Shown here in pieces: positions 17,505 through 25,587 of a stretch of DNA of 64,000 bases. Source of the DNA: Streptomyces akebiae (GTDB lineage Bacteria; Actinomycetota; Actinomycetes; Streptomycetales; Streptomycetaceae); assembly GCF_019599145.1 (NCBI RefSeq), contig NZ_CP080647.1:6076001-6140000 (forward strand). The letters are read 5' to 3'. How positions within the stretch are numbered: position 1 is the stretch's first letter; the number at the start of each line of letters is the position of its first letter. Under the pieces are notes generated by a model, which saw only the letters and a list, made by a program, of their open reading frames with translations, did no database searches and was not told the DNA's origin. Position numbers and translations under genes: made by a program.

Positions 17505-18698
17505 TCATCCGGGCACAGCCGCGGGTCCGGCGACCCGCCGGGTCTCCGGAAGCCGGTGGCACAGCAGCAGGAACCCGGTGCCCAGCAGGGCGACGAGCGC
17601 GGTGGACACGGCGGCTGTGCCGGGCCCCGCCGCCTGGAGAACCGTCCCCCCGATGGCGGAGCCGACGGCGGTGCCCACGGTCATCAGCGTGATCAGCCAG
17701 GCGAACGCCTCAGTGACCGTCCCCGCCGGAGCGAGGCCGTCGACCAGCTTGAAGGACACCACCAGCAGAGGCGGCAGGAAGACCCCGGTGGCCACACAGA
17801 TCAGCATCATGACCCACGGTGGGGCCATCGTCGCCACCAGCAGATAGGCGGCCGTCAGGCCCGTTCCGAACAGCACCATCTGTTTCGTCGGTGCCATCGG
17901 CCAGGTGCGTCGCCCGTACACCACCGCCCCCGCCAGAGCGCCGGCGGCGGACAGGGCCAGCAGTGTGCCGGCGCCCCCCGCCACCGAGTGCCGCTCGGCG
18001 TACGCGACCGCGACGATGTTCAGCCCTCCGATGGCGGTGCCGACCCCGGCCAGACCGAGGAAGAGCACGAGGAGCGCACGGCTGCGCAGCGGCCCCCGCC
18101 AGTCGCGGGGGCCGGGCTGCCCCCGCCAGTCGCGTGAGGGACGCGAGGTGGCCATGATCAGTACGCCGGTGAAGCACAGGAACGCGGAAAGGCCCAGGGC
18201 CGGTTCCGGTGGCCCCAGGGCGACCGTCGCCGCGACGAGCACCGGGCCCCCGATGAAGACCAGCTCCTGCGCGCCGGCGTCCAGGGAGTAGGCCTGCTGC
18301 ACGTTCTCCTGGCCGACCAACCCGGGCCACAGCGTGCGCAGACAGGGCTCCAGCGGTGGTGTGGCCGCACCGGTGACGGCTGCTCCGACCAGCACCAGCG
18401 GTTCGTCGGTCGGCGTCAGAGCGATCAGCACCATGCCACAGCAGGACAGCATGCCGCTGATCAGCAGGACGTTTGTCTGCCCCCAGCGGTCGACGAGCCT
18501 GCCCAGCAACGGCCCGCCGAGAGCCATGGCCACGGCAAGGACCCCGGAGGCCACGCCCACGAACCGGAAGTCGGCTCCATGGGCCCGCAGGGTGAGGGTG
18601 GTGGCCAGCGCCGTCATCGCGGTGGGCAGCCGCCCGATCAGCGAACCTCCCAGCACGCGCGCCACGGACGGCCTTCGCAGCAGGTCGAGATAGATCAA
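17505..18698 (-). CDS. MFS transporter
   Basis: A 397-residue major facilitator with about 12 hydrophobic segments and the loop LLGRLVDRWGQTNVLLI between helices 2 and 3, which corresponds to the family's basic loop. Probably a drug/metabolite exporter for the cluster. TTG at 18698 was chosen as the start (read as Met-IYLDLLRRP) because GGAGGAA lies nine bases upstream; a GTG at 18728 has no such site. It is the last gene of the minus-strand run whose first member is near 29.8 kb. Confidence 0.85.
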   Translation of the reverse strand: MIYLDLLRRPSVARVLGGSLIGRLPTAMTALATTLTLRAHGADFRFVGVASGVLAVAMALGGPLLGRLVDRWGQTNVLLISGMLSCCGMVLIALTPTDEPLVLVGAAVTGAATPPLEPCLRTLWPGLVGQENVQQAYSLDAGAQELVFIGGPVLVAATVALGPPEPALGLSAFLCFTGVLIMATSRPSRDWRGQPGPRDWRGPLRSRALLVLFLGLAGVGTAIGGLNIVAVAYAERHSVAGGAGTLLALSAAGALAGAVVYGRRTWPMAPTKQMVLFGTGLTAAYLLVATMAPPWVMMLICVATGVFLPPLLVVSFKLVDGLAPAGTVTEAFAWLITLMTVGTAVGSAIGGTVLQAAGPGTAAVSTALVALLGTGFLLLCHRLPETRRVAGPAAVPG

Positions 18699-18783
18699 GG
18701 AGTCTTTCCTCCGGTGAGGCGTCGGCACACGCACACGATGTGCTCCGTGGTCGAAGTCGTGGACGGCTCCGGGGTCGGGCAGG

Positions 18784-20058
18784 TCAGTCCTGGTAGGAAG
18801 GCGCCAGGTGGGCGAGCGCGGCGTTGGCGTCCGCCGCGGCCTGCTCGGCCGTGGCCGCGCAGGTCATCACGTGCCCCAGCCGCTCGTGGCTGTGCGACGG
18901 CCAGGTGGTGCGCTGCCCGGGCACGGCCTTCGCGCGGAAGGCGACGACCGACGGGAAGTGCGTCATGACCTCGGGGTCGGGGACGGAGCCCACCGTTCCC
19001 GACCGCCCGGCGACGAAGCGGATGGCGGCCCCCTTCGCACGCGTGGGGGTGAGGTCGGGACGCCCCCCGCTGTGCGCGATGACCGACTCCCGGAGCAGGG
19101 GGACACCGGTCGCGTGTTCCACCAGATCCGGAATGAAGTCCCCGCCCGTCCTCGCGTTGACCTCGATCAGCACGGGTCCGCGGCGTGTCAGCTTGGCCTC
19201 CACATGAGCCGGGCCGAAGTCGAAGCCGATGGCGTCCAGCGCCGCCACCGCCAGCTCCGCGGCCCTCGCCGCGTCCTCGTTCAGGGATGACGGGAACGTG
19301 TGACCCAGTTCCACGAAGTGCGGCGTCGGGCCCAGCAGCTTGTCGGTGACGCCCAGCACGGTCGTACGGCCCTCGAACGTGAACGTCTCCACGCTGACCT
19401 CGTGTCCGAAGAGGCACTCCTCCAGCAGTGCGCCGGGGACGCGGGGCTGTCCCTTGGAGTTGGTCGGCCGGCCGGCGATGTCGGCGACCCGTTCGACGGC
19501 CTCCTCACGGGTGCGGCAGAGGGCGACGCCGATGCTCGCCGACTCGTCGACCGGCTTCACCACGCAGGGCAGGCCGGTCTCGGCCAGCGCGGCGTCCACC
19601 CCGGCGGCGTCCTGGACGAAACGGAACACCGGCACGGGCACTCCGCGTTCGGCACACCGTACGCGGGTCTTCCGTTTGTCCCTGGCCGCGTCCGCCGCGC
19701 TCGGCGCGAGGCCGGGCAGTCCCATGCGGTGCGCGGTGGCGGCCGCCGTGGGGACGTAGTACTCCATGACGGTCATCACACCGGCCACCGGTGTCGCACA
19801 GGTGCGCAGCGTCTTCTCGACCGCCGATGGACTCTGTGTGTCGCAGTGCAGGATCTCGTCCGCGTACGCGCGGATCGTGCGGGCCGTGTCCGGGTCCACG
19901 GAGTAGCGGTCGAGGTCCGAGGTCACGAAGAGGGTGCGCAGTCCCAGGGACCGGGCCAGGCACAGTGCCTGCATGCCCGTACCGGTGAGGTTGCTCTCGA
20001 CGAAGGCGAGTGCGCGGGCCGGACCGTCCGCCCCGGGGCGGGTGGCGGGAGCCGTCAT
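18784..20058 (-). CDS. ATP-grasp ligase
   Basis: A 424-residue ATP-grasp enzyme of the carboxylate-amine ligase group (related in layout to BacD-like dipeptide ligases and biotin-carboxylase folds). ATP-binding strands include LPCVVKPVDESASIGVAL near residue 165. The Mg-binding loop is VLIEVNARTGGDFIPD near residue 310. The N-terminal Rossmann-like domain (FVESNLTGTGMQ) is in place. It probably activates a carboxylate as an acyl phosphate and couples it to an amine, joining two parts of the cluster product. The start overlaps the preceding small gene's stop (ATGA), so the two are coupled. Substrates are unknown. Confidence 0.87.
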   Translation of the reverse strand: MTAPATRPGADGPARALAFVESNLTGTGMQALCLARSLGLRTLFVTSDLDRYSVDPDTARTIRAYADEILHCDTQSPSAVEKTLRTCATPVAGVMTVMEYYVPTAAATAHRMGLPGLAPSAADAARDKRKTRVRCAERGVPVPVFRFVQDAAGVDAALAETGLPCVVKPVDESASIGVALCRTREEAVERVADIAGRPTNSKGQPRVPGALLEECLFGHEVSVETFTFEGRTTVLGVTDKLLGPTPHFVELGHTFPSSLNEDAARAAELAVAALDAIGFDFGPAHVEAKLTRRGPVLIEVNARTGGDFIPDLVEHATGVPLLRESVIAHSGGRPDLTPTRAKGAAIRFVAGRSGTVGSVPDPEVMTHFPSVVAFRAKAVPGQRTTWPSHSHERLGHVMTCAATAEQAAADANAALAHLAPSYQD

Positions 20059-20216
20059 CGGACAGCCGCCTTCCCGCCCACGCCGGGGCCGGTGATCCAG
20101 TAGGTGTCGGCGTTCCGGTCCATGCGGCGCGACAGCGGGTCCCTGACCAGGCGGCTGAGCAGGCCGGCCGGGACGACCAGGGCGAAGTAGGCGATGGACA
20201 GCAGGAGGTTTCGCAT
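20055..20216 (-). CDS. 53-aa membrane micro-protein, SxtJ-like
   Basis: A 53-residue protein with one transmembrane helix (residues 4-24, LLLSIAYFALVVPAGLLSRL) and a tail RDPLSRRMDRNADTYW. The segment after the helix resembles the C-terminus of SxtJ-type proteins, which accompany carbamoyltransferases in saxitoxin and many cell-surface clusters; this is from memory of the pattern. It lies between the carbamoyltransferase and the ATP-grasp gene and overlaps the latter by four bases. The ATG at 20216 has AAGGA five bases upstream; in-frame ATGs at 20228 and 20231 are alternatives. Possibly it anchors a complex at the membrane. Confidence 0.6.
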   Translation of the reverse strand: MRNLLLSIAYFALVVPAGLLSRLVRDPLSRRMDRNADTYWITGPGVGGKAAVR

Positions 20217-20295
20217 CGGTTCCTTCATCATGTGGTGCCGCGCGACGGTGGTCCGTCCGGCGGCGGTGGGGCGGTGGGGCCGAGGGGCGGCGGAA

Positions 20296-22134
20296 TCAGT
20301 CCAGGGGAATGGCCGCGCGCCAGTCCTCCGATTCGCGCCACGCGGGCTGGTCCTTCTTCTCCAGCAGGAGGTCACCGAGCACGAGCACGTCGATGTTGGT
20401 GCGCATGAAGCAGGTGTAGGCGTCCCGCGGTGAGTTGACGATCGGCTCGCCACGGACGTTGAACGAGGTGTTCACCAGCACGGAGCAGCCGGTCCTCTCC
20501 CTGAACGCCGACAGCAGCCGGTGGTACGCGGGGTTGTCCCGCTCGCTTACGGTCTGCACCCGCGCCGAGTGGTCGACGTGGGTCACCGCGGGGATCGTGG
20601 ACCGCCGCACCTTGAGCAGTTCGAGGCCCGAGACGCCCTCGGCCGGCTCCTCGACGGCCAGCCGCTGGGACGGGGACACCCGCGCGACCACCAGCATGTA
20701 GGGGCTGTCCTGGGACAGTTCGAAGTAGTCCTTGGCATCCTCGCGCAGGACCGACGGGGCGAACGGGCGGAAGGACTCACGGAACTTGGTCTTCAGGTTC
20801 ATCGCCGACTGCATGTCCGGATCCCGCGGATCGCCCAGGATCGACCGCGCGCCCAGGGCTCTGGGCCCGAACTCCATGCGCCCCTGGAACCAGCCGGTGA
20901 TGGCTCCCCGCGCCAGATGGCCGGCCACCACGCCAGGGGTGTCCCGCGGATCCAGCTCCGTGTAGACGGCTCCGACGCCGTCCAGGAACGCGCGCGTCTC
21001 CCGGGCGCCGTACGAAGGACCGAGCAGGGACCCCGACATGGCGTCCCGGCCGCTGCCGACATGGGGACGGCCGGCCCCTCGTTCGAGCGCCACCGCGAGG
21101 GCGCTGCCGAGCGCTCCGCCCGCGTCACCGGCCGCGGGCTGGATCCACACGTCGTCGAACACCCGCTCCTCGACGACCTTGCCGTTGGCGACACAGTTCA
21201 GGGCGACGCCCCCCGCGAGGCAGAGCCGGCTCTCGCCGGTCACGTGCCGCGCTCGGCGCGCCAGGCCCAGGACGGCCTCCTCGGTCACGGCCTGCACGGA
21301 GGCGGCGAGGTCGAACTCCCGCTGGGTCAGCGCCGCCTCCGGCTCGCGGCGCGGACCGCCGAAGAGCCGCTCGAAGGACCGGCCCGTCATCACCCGGCCC
21401 GCCAGGTACTCGAAGTACCGCATGTCGAGCCGGAAGGAGCCGTCCTGTTTGATGTCGATGAGCTTCTCGCGGATCAGGTCGGCGTACCGGGGCGTGCCGT
21501 ACGGCGCCAGCCCCATCAGCTTGTACTCGCCGGAGTCGACCTTGAACCCGCAGAAGTAGGTGAAGGCGGAGTAGAGCAGCCCCAGGGAGTGCGGGAACCT
21601 GATCTCGGACAGGGGTTCCAGGCGGGTGCCTCGCCCGTGCCACAGAGTGGTGGTGGCCCATTCCCCGACTCCGTCGACGCACAGGACCGCGGCGGACTCG
21701 TAGGGACTGGGGAAGAAGGCCGACGCCGCGTGGGACTCGTGGTGCCGACGAACATGGATCTCGGGGACACGCCCGGACCGCAGCTCTGCCAGGTTGTCGT
21801 GCACCGTCCGTACGATGTCCCGCTTCCACGACAGCCACTCGGGCAGTGACTCGCGGAAGGAGGCGGCCCCGTGCGGGGCCGCGCCGAGGTAGGTGGCGAG
21901 GACCCGACGGAACTTCAGGGCCGGGTCCTCGTAGTACGCGACGGCCGCCACGTCGTCGAGCGAGACTCCCCTCTCCGCCAGGCAGTAGCGCACCGCCCGG
22001 CTGGGGAAGCCGGGGTCGTGCCGTTTGCGGGTGAAGCGTTCCTCCTGCGCCGCGGCGACGGGGACCCCGTCGGCGACGAGGGCGGCCGCACTGTCGTGGT
22101 AGTACGCCGAGATGCCCAGAATCAGATCCGCCAT
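20296..22134 (-). CDS. O-carbamoyltransferase (NodU/CmcH/TobZ family)
   Basis: A 612-residue enzyme that uses carbamoyl phosphate and ATP to make carbamoyl-adenylate and transfers the carbamoyl group to a hydroxyl (less often an amine). The N-terminal Kae1-like domain shows GISAYYHDSAAAL and the metal/phosphate histidines in HHESHAASAFFPSPY near residue 115, then VCVDGVGEW-type loop LCVDGVGEWATT. The C-terminal YrdC-like domain has FQGRMEFGPRALGARSILGD near residue 405. The ATG at 22134 has AAAGGGA upstream. The length is normal. It most likely decorates the cluster product. It sits with two SxtJ/SxtK-like micro-genes and an SGNH hydrolase. Confidence 0.93.
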   Translation of the reverse strand: MADLILGISAYYHDSAAALVADGVPVAAAQEERFTRKRHDPGFPSRAVRYCLAERGVSLDDVAAVAYYEDPALKFRRVLATYLGAAPHGAASFRESLPEWLSWKRDIVRTVHDNLAELRSGRVPEIHVRRHHESHAASAFFPSPYESAAVLCVDGVGEWATTTLWHGRGTRLEPLSEIRFPHSLGLLYSAFTYFCGFKVDSGEYKLMGLAPYGTPRYADLIREKLIDIKQDGSFRLDMRYFEYLAGRVMTGRSFERLFGGPRREPEAALTQREFDLAASVQAVTEEAVLGLARRARHVTGESRLCLAGGVALNCVANGKVVEERVFDDVWIQPAAGDAGGALGSALAVALERGAGRPHVGSGRDAMSGSLLGPSYGARETRAFLDGVGAVYTELDPRDTPGVVAGHLARGAITGWFQGRMEFGPRALGARSILGDPRDPDMQSAMNLKTKFRESFRPFAPSVLREDAKDYFELSQDSPYMLVVARVSPSQRLAVEEPAEGVSGLELLKVRRSTIPAVTHVDHSARVQTVSERDNPAYHRLLSAFRERTGCSVLVNTSFNVRGEPIVNSPRDAYTCFMRTNIDVLVLGDLLLEKKDQPAWRESEDWRAAIPLD

Positions 22135-22151
22135 GTCTGTTCCCTTTCCGC

Positions 22152-24353
22152 TCAACGCTTCCTGCTGAGACGCCGGGCCCGCCTGTCCGCCAGCCAGGCG
22201 TGTACGCCGGTCGGAGGGTTGAGGGAGCGATAGCCCGCACGCAACCGGCGCCATGCCGTCTCCCTGGCCGGGGCGCCGCTGCCCGCCGCGGACGAGGACA
22301 TGAAGGTGTCGATGGCATCCGCCGCCCAAGCGGAATGACCGGTCGCGACGTTGTCGATGGTGTTGTGGATGTCGACGAACCGTGTGCTGAAGCCGTGTTC
22401 ACGCAGCGCCAGCCGGGCCCGCCGGTAACTGCCGCCCACGCCCGACAGTTCCATGGCGAGGTTCAGTCCCAGCACCTCCGGCTGAAAGGTCTGCGGGAAG
22501 CGGCCGATGCTCAGCCAGAACACGGGCAGTTCGAAGGAACCGTCCCGGAACCCCGGCCAGCGCGCGAACTCCGCGGAACCGGTCGGCGGCAGCTCCACCC
22601 CCATGTCCACGAGCAGTTCCCGGTAGATGAGGGGATGGTTGAGCCGCGTATGACCATTGCCCAGCTCGTCCCAGTACGTTTCGAACAGGGAGTGGCCGAT
22701 GTCCGAGGAGGCCAGGCCGTAGTCGGTGAACCCCTGCAGCCAGGCGCCGTCGATCATCGTCAGCGGGGCCAGCTGGAGCGTGGACTCGATCAACCGCTCC
22801 CTCGACGGGAGCCCGGCGTCGGAGGTGCGCTCGAACTCGGCGGCGTGCCGGTCGTGCTGCTCGGACAGCCACTGCCGCAGTCCCTCGGCGGGCCAGCTCT
22901 CGGGCAGCGGCATGTCGTGCCTGCCCATCCGGTGCCGTGCCCGGCCGAGCCACCCGTGGACGTACTCCATGGCGTAGCGGCGCACCGCCGGGCTCTGGCT
23001 CCGCCTCTGGAGCAGGACGTACGCCTCCCGGAGATCCGTGGGCGCCCGGTCCTCATACGGCTCCTCGTCCCAGGCGGGTTCGAGGAAGCACCAGGGGCGG
23101 GCGGAGGGCCCGCTCGGACGTACGACGGGCCCGGTCGCCCGGCCGGGCGGTGTGTCCCGCGGGTCGTCGTCCGGGAGAGAAGCGATCCAGCGGCGCAAGA
23201 TCACCAGGTCGTCCTCGGTGAAGACGCGGAACATGGCACCGTGCTCACCGACCAGCCCGTTCACCAGGGGACTGCGGTGCGGACGGCCGGGGCGCACCAG
23301 TGAGCTGGTGGCGAGCGCGGCGAGCAGGGGGTAGGGATCGTCGCGGGCCTCGCCGAGCCACGTGGCGAGCGGCCGGCCCGCCAGTGGGAAGGACCGGTGG
23401 TAGACCGCCCCCTCACGGGCGCGCCGGCGGATGAGTTCGGCGGCCTGCCGCTGCGGGTCGAGGACACCGGCCAGCTCGGCCCGCAGCACCTCGTGCCACT
23501 CCTTCAGCACCGTGAACGCCCAGTGGGCGCCCGCCAGAACGCGCCGTTCCGCCTCCCGCGAGGCCGGTGCCGGCAGGGCGCCCACTGCCGCCAGACAGCC
23601 CTCCAGCCCACCCCGCGGCCCCTGCCGGCGGGGCTTGCCGGGATCCAGCGCGTCCCAGTCGACCGCCCCGTCCACCAGGGTCCTCAGCGGCGTGAGCGCG
23701 GGAAGCAGGCCGGCCTGCCGGAGGCAGAGGTCCGCTCCGAGGATCTCGGGATGGAAGTCCTCCGGCCGTCTGCTCATCAGGCCCAGCAGTGCCGGGAGGA
23801 CGAAGGCCTCCTCCTGGATCCTCGGATCCAGTGCGGTCCGTACGGCGGGCACCGCGTGCTCGGCCACCCGTAGCCGCTGCAGGAGGGACAGGTAGGCGTG
23901 GCCCCGGGACGTGCGCGGATGGCCGACGCCGACATCCGACGCGTACAGCGCCAGTGCGCTCAGGGCCGGGGGATCGTCCGCGTTGGCCATGCCGCTCAGC
24001 CACTGCAGCCACGCTCCCGACACCAGGGACAACGGCGCGCAGTTGAGCGCCAGTCGCTGGGCCGCGAGCTCGTCGACGGCCTGTTCGTGGGCCCGGCCCG
24101 CCAGCTCCTGGAAGGCCCGCGCCTCGTCGGCGGACCACGCTCCGACCTCCCGGCGCAGTGCCGCGAGGTCCCGGGGCCCCGGGCCGGACGACGGCACCGC
24201 CCGGGTGATCGCGTCGCGGATGCCGGTCACCGGTACCCGGTCGGCGCGAGGGCTCTCGGGATCACAGAACGCGGCGTACCACGACCTGGCCCACGAGGGG
24301 GCCGGCGTGACGGGCTGCCCGGTTTCCGTCGTCCGCAGGGCTGTCGAAGACAT
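22152..24353 (-). CDS. tandem haem-oxygenase-like (HDO-type) iron oxidase, N-half degenerate
   Basis: A 733-residue protein made of two related halves. The pair APLSLVSGAWLQ (106-117) / APLTMIDGAWLQ (529-540) and the pair HPEILGADLC / QPEVLGLNLA show an internal duplication. The C-terminal half keeps a plausible di-iron set: E563, H568/H573, E635 in NLAMELSG, and H663, D667 and H673 in DIHNTIDNVATGH. In the N-terminal half E563 aligns with D140, E635 with R212, and no equivalent of H663/D667 exists, so it is probably non-catalytic. HDO enzymes cleave C-C bonds, desaturate, or oxidise nitrogen on small substrates. The ATG at 24353 has GGGAG upstream. The substrate is unknown. Confidence 0.75.
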   Translation of the reverse strand: MSSTALRTTETGQPVTPAPSWARSWYAAFCDPESPRADRVPVTGIRDAITRAVPSSGPGPRDLAALRREVGAWSADEARAFQELAGRAHEQAVDELAAQRLALNCAPLSLVSGAWLQWLSGMANADDPPALSALALYASDVGVGHPRTSRGHAYLSLLQRLRVAEHAVPAVRTALDPRIQEEAFVLPALLGLMSRRPEDFHPEILGADLCLRQAGLLPALTPLRTLVDGAVDWDALDPGKPRRQGPRGGLEGCLAAVGALPAPASREAERRVLAGAHWAFTVLKEWHEVLRAELAGVLDPQRQAAELIRRRAREGAVYHRSFPLAGRPLATWLGEARDDPYPLLAALATSSLVRPGRPHRSPLVNGLVGEHGAMFRVFTEDDLVILRRWIASLPDDDPRDTPPGRATGPVVRPSGPSARPWCFLEPAWDEEPYEDRAPTDLREAYVLLQRRSQSPAVRRYAMEYVHGWLGRARHRMGRHDMPLPESWPAEGLRQWLSEQHDRHAAEFERTSDAGLPSRERLIESTLQLAPLTMIDGAWLQGFTDYGLASSDIGHSLFETYWDELGNGHTRLNHPLIYRELLVDMGVELPPTGSAEFARWPGFRDGSFELPVFWLSIGRFPQTFQPEVLGLNLAMELSGVGGSYRRARLALREHGFSTRFVDIHNTIDNVATGHSAWAADAIDTFMSSSAAGSGAPARETAWRRLRAGYRSLNPPTGVHAWLADRRARRLSRKR

Positions 24354-24370
24354 CGGTTCCGTCTCCCTGC

Positions 24371-24460
24371 CTAGAACATGGGATAGATGGAGGCGTCGTC
24401 GCCCCGCTTCGTGCGGCGGCGCCGGAAGAGGGCGTCGAAGATTCTGCGCAGAAAACCCAT
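24371..24460 (-). CDS. 29-aa micro-protein, SxtK/DUF5989-like
   Basis: An open frame of 29 residues, MGFLRRIFDALF followed by a basic run RRRRTKRGDD and ending ASIYPMF. The AAGGA site six bases before its ATG is one of the best in the region. It fits exactly between the SGNH hydrolase and the HDO gene (17-18 bp gaps). The start (aromatic/basic amphipathic helix) and the IYxxF ending recall the small SxtK/DUF5989 proteins found beside carbamoyltransferases, but without their transmembrane segment. I considered a RiPP precursor; there is no leader/core pattern or maturase that would support it. Function unknown. Confidence 0.6.
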   Translation of the reverse strand: MGFLRRIFDALFRRRRTKRGDDASIYPMF

Positions 24461-24478
24461 GGAATTCCTTTCGGTAGG

Positions 24479-25504
24479 TCACCGAAGAGCAAGCTGCTCG
24501 GCGAGCAGGCCGGCGACGATGTCGTGTCCCTCGTCGGTGAAATGAATCCGGTCGACAAATATCCAGTCCGTGGTGCTGATTGCGGCACCCAGAACGGGGT
24601 TCATGTCATGGAAGGGAATGCCCAGCTTTTCGCAGCCGCGGCGCAGTCGGTCGGCGTAGCGCCGCCCCACGTCGATGGTGCAGATGTCGCCGTATGCCTC
24701 GCTGAAATTGGCGATGCCGTCCAGCTCGTCGAAAAGGAGCTTCTCCTGGGGGGCCGGCCGCTCACGCACCCATGGTGCGAGTGGCTGCAGTACGAAGGTG
24801 AGCCGCGCTCCCAGACCCTGGGCGAGCAGATTCCAGTTGTCGAGGTGCCGGACGGTCAGATCGACCGCCAGGTCCAGTTGCCCGCCCAGGTCCGGAACGC
24901 TCAGTTCCGCGCTCGACCGCTCCGGCGTCCGGCGCCGGGGCCACCGGGGGTGTCCGGCCCCCTTGTGCTTGCGGGCCCGCGCTTCCGCCACCTGGTCGAA
25001 GTACTCGTGGCCGTTGAAGAAGGCACCGCTGTCCCCCTGCATCCAGCGGGGCAGCCGGGCGAGTCCGAGGTTGTTGAACCCGGAGAACAGGACGATCTCC
25101 TCGATCTGTGGCACCAGGTGGCGGTACAGCACGAAGAGCAGCAGTTCCTGGGCGGAGTTGAAGCTCCGGCCGCCGAAGTTCAGCCACGGCCCACCGGGTG
25201 CGTGCCGGTCCCACAGCCGGGAGGCCAGCGTGGCGGCGTCGGAGGAGGCGCCGATCCCGAAGACGCTGGAACTGCCGGCGATCAGGCGGACCGGACCTTC
25301 GGGCACCCGTCCGCCGACGGAAGCCCGCTGTCCCCGCCCCTCGGACAGGCGGAAGCCGAGCCGGTCGGTGCTCACCACCTCCGAGTGGTGCTCCGCCGCG
25401 TGGAAGTACATCAGATACGGCAGCCAGCGGATCTCACCGCGGTCGTCGAACTTCTCGGCGTACTGGAGCATCTGCGGCGTCAGTTCCGCACGATGAGAGG
25501 CCAT
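24479..25504 (-). CDS. SGNH/GDSL hydrolase family protein
   Basis: A 341-residue protein. Block I is IAGSSSVFGIGAS near residue 74 (candidate Ser nucleophile), and block V is DRIHFTDEGHDIVA near residue 318 (Asp/His of the triad). EEIVLFSGFNNLGLA lies where block III (GxND) is expected. No signal peptide is seen, so it should act in the cytoplasm. SGNH proteins occur beside carbamoyltransferase/SxtJ/SxtK genes in other bacteria, where they are thought to be acyl- or carbamoyl-transfer or hydrolysis partners. The ATG at 25504 is preceded by AAAGGGGG at a rather long distance. Confidence 0.8.
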   Translation of the reverse strand: MASHRAELTPQMLQYAEKFDDRGEIRWLPYLMYFHAAEHHSEVVSTDRLGFRLSEGRGQRASVGGRVPEGPVRLIAGSSSVFGIGASSDAATLASRLWDRHAPGGPWLNFGGRSFNSAQELLLFVLYRHLVPQIEEIVLFSGFNNLGLARLPRWMQGDSGAFFNGHEYFDQVAEARARKHKGAGHPRWPRRRTPERSSAELSVPDLGGQLDLAVDLTVRHLDNWNLLAQGLGARLTFVLQPLAPWVRERPAPQEKLLFDELDGIANFSEAYGDICTIDVGRRYADRLRRGCEKLGIPFHDMNPVLGAAISTTDWIFVDRIHFTDEGHDIVAGLLAEQLALR

Positions 25505-25587
25505 GGAGGAACCGCCCCCTTTCGGGTTGATCCGGACTGCACAGGAGTGTGGAGCGGTGCGACGGTCGCGACGGACCGTAGGACCGG

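Noticed and set aside
24371..24460. 29-aa gene as a RiPP precursor peptide
   Set aside because: There is no leader/core layout, no radical SAM, YcaO or lanthipeptide enzyme nearby, and its ends fit an SxtK-like protein better.
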